Shown: in pieces, positions 5,862-6,598 of the stretch
Layout: every line of letters begins with the position of its first letter
Numbering within the stretch: position 1 is the stretch's first letter
From: CAZTZL01 sp964617625
Lineage (GTDB): Bacteria > Zhuqueibacterota > QNDG01 > DSAB01
DNA length: 6,598 nucleotides
Assembly (NCBI GenBank): GCA_964617625.1
Contig: CAZTZL010000121.1
Span: 1-6,598 of the forward strand
Reading direction: 5' to 3'
Notes under the pieces: generated by a model
The model's input: the letters and a program-made list of their open reading frames with translations, nothing else
Told to the model about the DNA's origin: nothing
Database searches by the model: none
Program-made: the position numbers and the translations under genes

Positions 5862-5986
5862 AATTTGAAATTTCAAATGATAAAATCCAAATCAAGCACT
5901 AATGTCAAATATCAAGAATATTCATTTGTATTTTGTGATTTGACATTGATTTGTCATTTGGATTTTGATATTTGTTATTTCTTTTG
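5862..5986. repeat. AT-rich imperfect inverted repeat (hairpin-forming, MITE-like in look)
   Basis: Two arms of about 50 nt (5862-5915 and 5933-5986) are reverse complements at roughly three of four positions around a loop of about 17 nt. In one register, AAAATCCAAAT (5882-5892) pairs perfectly with ATTTGGATTTT (5956-5966), and AATGTCAAAT (5901-5910) with ATTTGACATT (5938-5947). The tract is built from short CAAAT/ATTTG units. It sits between the glsB stop and pepT. A related segment occurs at 74-94. No transposase or target-site duplication is evident. It could reduce read-through or be a dispersed non-coding element. Confidence 0.75.
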
Positions 5987-5996
5987 TATAAATTAT

Positions 5997-6272
5997 TTAG
6001 GATTTTTTCCTTCTTCGATTTCCAGTCAAAAGAGATACAACCGCTACAAAAATTGTCGAACCGACAATCGACCAGAAAATGGGAATGGAATGGTAGTACA
6101 AAAAATCTCCGATGCCGAGTATCTTGCTGAACCACGTGCCGATGAGGGCGCCGATAAAACCAAGAATGATACTCGTCAGACAACCCCGTCCCGAATATCC
6201 GGCAAGCGCGGCGCCAATGGATCCGCAAAATGCAGCAACAACAAGCAATACCAAAAATCCGAAAAAATTCAT
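5997..6272 (-). CDS. GlsB/YeaQ/YmgE-family membrane protein (transglycosylase-associated family)
   Basis: I start at the ATG giving MNFFGFL (91 residues), because GGAGG (plus-strand 6277-6281) precedes it by 4 nt. The longer in-frame GTG start would overlap the upstream gene and add a hydrophilic stretch of 21 residues. Three hydrophobic segments are visible (about 5-25, 33-50 and 64-84), with a glycine-rich pattern: GSIGAALAGYSGRGCLTSIILGFIGALIGTW. That pattern is typical of the YeaQ/YmgE/GlsB family of about 80-90-residue inner-membrane proteins. The C-terminus is a basic RRRKK tail, consistent with a cytoplasmic end by the positive-inside rule. Members are often linked to general or envelope stress, but the biochemical role is not known, and the name 'transglycosylase-associated' is not evidence of activity. 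It follows the RRM gene by 22 nt and is probably co-transcribed with it. Confidence 0.85.
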   Translation of the reverse strand: MNFFGFLVLLVVAAFCGSIGAALAGYSGRGCLTSIILGFIGALIGTWFSKILGIGDFLYYHSIPIFWSIVGSTIFVAVVSLLTGNRRRKKS

Positions 6273-6294
6273 GAGTCCTCCATGCCTGATCTGT

Positions 6295-6579
6295 TTAAAA
6301 AGGTTTTCCTTTTTTTGCACCTTTGTTCCAGTCACGTTCCTGGGATCGCCCTGCCGTCACTTTCATCTCCCTGCCGTGCAGTTTTTTACCATTCAGTTCC
6401 TTGATCGCTTTTTCGGCCTCGGACTGCGCAGGCATCAGCACGAACGCGTATCCCTTGTTCTCGCCTGTAAAAAGATCCTTTTTCAACTTGACACTAGCTA
6501 CCTGGCCATATTTTTCAAATTTGGCCTGTAACTCTTCCTTCGTTACATTCTTATGAACATTGCCAACATAGATTTCCAT
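6295..6579 (-). CDS. Small single-RRM RNA-binding protein
   Basis: This 94-residue protein is one RNA recognition motif plus a basic tail. RNP2 is IYVGNV (residues 3-8) and RNP1 is KGYAFVLM (42-49); the aromatic residues Tyr4, Tyr44 and Phe46 are those that normally stack on RNA bases. The order strand-helix-strand-strand-helix-strand is complete by residue 76. The tail 77-94 is Lys/Arg-rich, ending KGAKKGKPF. Bacterial proteins of this kind, such as the cyanobacterial Rbp family, bind single-stranded RNA and are often cold- or stress-induced. The start is supported by GGAGG (plus-strand 6585-6589), 5 nt upstream. RNP1 has Met49 where an aromatic is usual. The gene lies at the window edge but is complete; its promoter lies outside. 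RNA targets cannot be told. Confidence 0.93.
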   Translation of the reverse strand: MEIYVGNVHKNVTKEELQAKFEKYGQVASVKLKKDLFTGENKGYAFVLMPAQSEAEKAIKELNGKKLHGREMKVTAGRSQERDWNKGAKKGKPF

Positions 6580-6598
6580 TCAAACCTCCGATAAATAA

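Noticed and set aside
5997..6335. GTG start for the GlsB-type protein at 6335
   Set aside because: It would overlap the RRM coding sequence and add a hydrophilic leader. The ATG at 6272 has a proper GGAGG and gives the normal family length.
5865..6404. A 179-codon open frame on the plus strand
   Set aside because: It runs antisense across glsB and the AT-rich inverted repeat, has low-complexity composition, no ribosome site and no recognisable domain, while the opposite strand carries two well-supported genes.
6112..6531. A 139-codon plus-strand frame opposite glsB and the RRM gene
   Set aside because: Both RNP motifs and the GlsB pattern, each with a GGAGG ribosome site, are on the minus strand. 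The plus frame shows no family resemblance.
1..6598. CRISPR array, tRNA, rRNA, transposase or prophage genes
   Set aside because: No regularly spaced direct repeats, no cloverleaf-like or rRNA-like segments and no mobile-element proteins were found on either strand.

Overview
This 6.6 kb stretch is bacterial chromosomal DNA of moderate to low GC with AT-rich spacers. All nine genes I can support lie on the minus strand, so the window is transcribed from its right end to its left. Nearly every start has a strong purine-rich Shine-Dalgarno (GGAGG or close), which argues against typical Bacteroidota. The gene set (pepT, mutY, iscS/iscU, a small RRM protein, a YeaQ/GlsB-type membrane protein) together with AT-rich dispersed repeats and a GGCGG/CCGCC palindrome recalls genomes of uncultivated FCB-type or neighbouring phyla. 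That placement is a low-confidence impression, not a demonstration.

Layout in transcription order. (1) 6579-5997: a small RRM RNA-binding protein followed after 22 nt by a GlsB/YeaQ-family membrane protein. (2) 5996-5813: a spacer dominated by an imperfect AT-rich inverted repeat. (3) 5812-4562: peptidase T, a zinc tripeptidase. (4) 4561-4241: a 321-nt spacer with a clear minus-strand intrinsic terminator and, just past it, a plausible mutY promoter. (5) 4240-2806: mutY, whose Nudix box is intact, coupled with a 1-nt gap to a small cupin gene. (6) 2805-2640: a spacer with a good TTGACA promoter candidate. (7) 2639-2310: a small three-helix protein resembling the SdhC/D-type cytochrome b anchors. 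(8) 2240-177: a compact iscS - iscU-like - tusA operon. (9) 176-1: an AT-rich tail with a second relative of the repeat and a GC-rich interleaved palindrome.

How the genes fit together. The left third is a sulfur-mobilisation module: a PLP cysteine desulfurase takes sulfur from cysteine, the scaffold receives it for Fe-S assembly, and TusA can carry persulfide to other acceptors. The scaffold is unusual because an IscU-type domain is fused to a C-terminal MIP18/DUF59-like domain, the kind found in Fe-S targeting and carrier proteins (SufT, N-terminus of Mrp). MutY is itself a [4Fe-4S] enzyme and so a possible client. The membrane protein upstream of iscS may be a haem protein. The most noteworthy items are the IscU-MIP18 fusion, the iscS motif substitutions, the MutY Nudix box and the dispersed inverted repeat. 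I do not see a convincing wholly new system such as a defence island, CRISPR array or mobile element.
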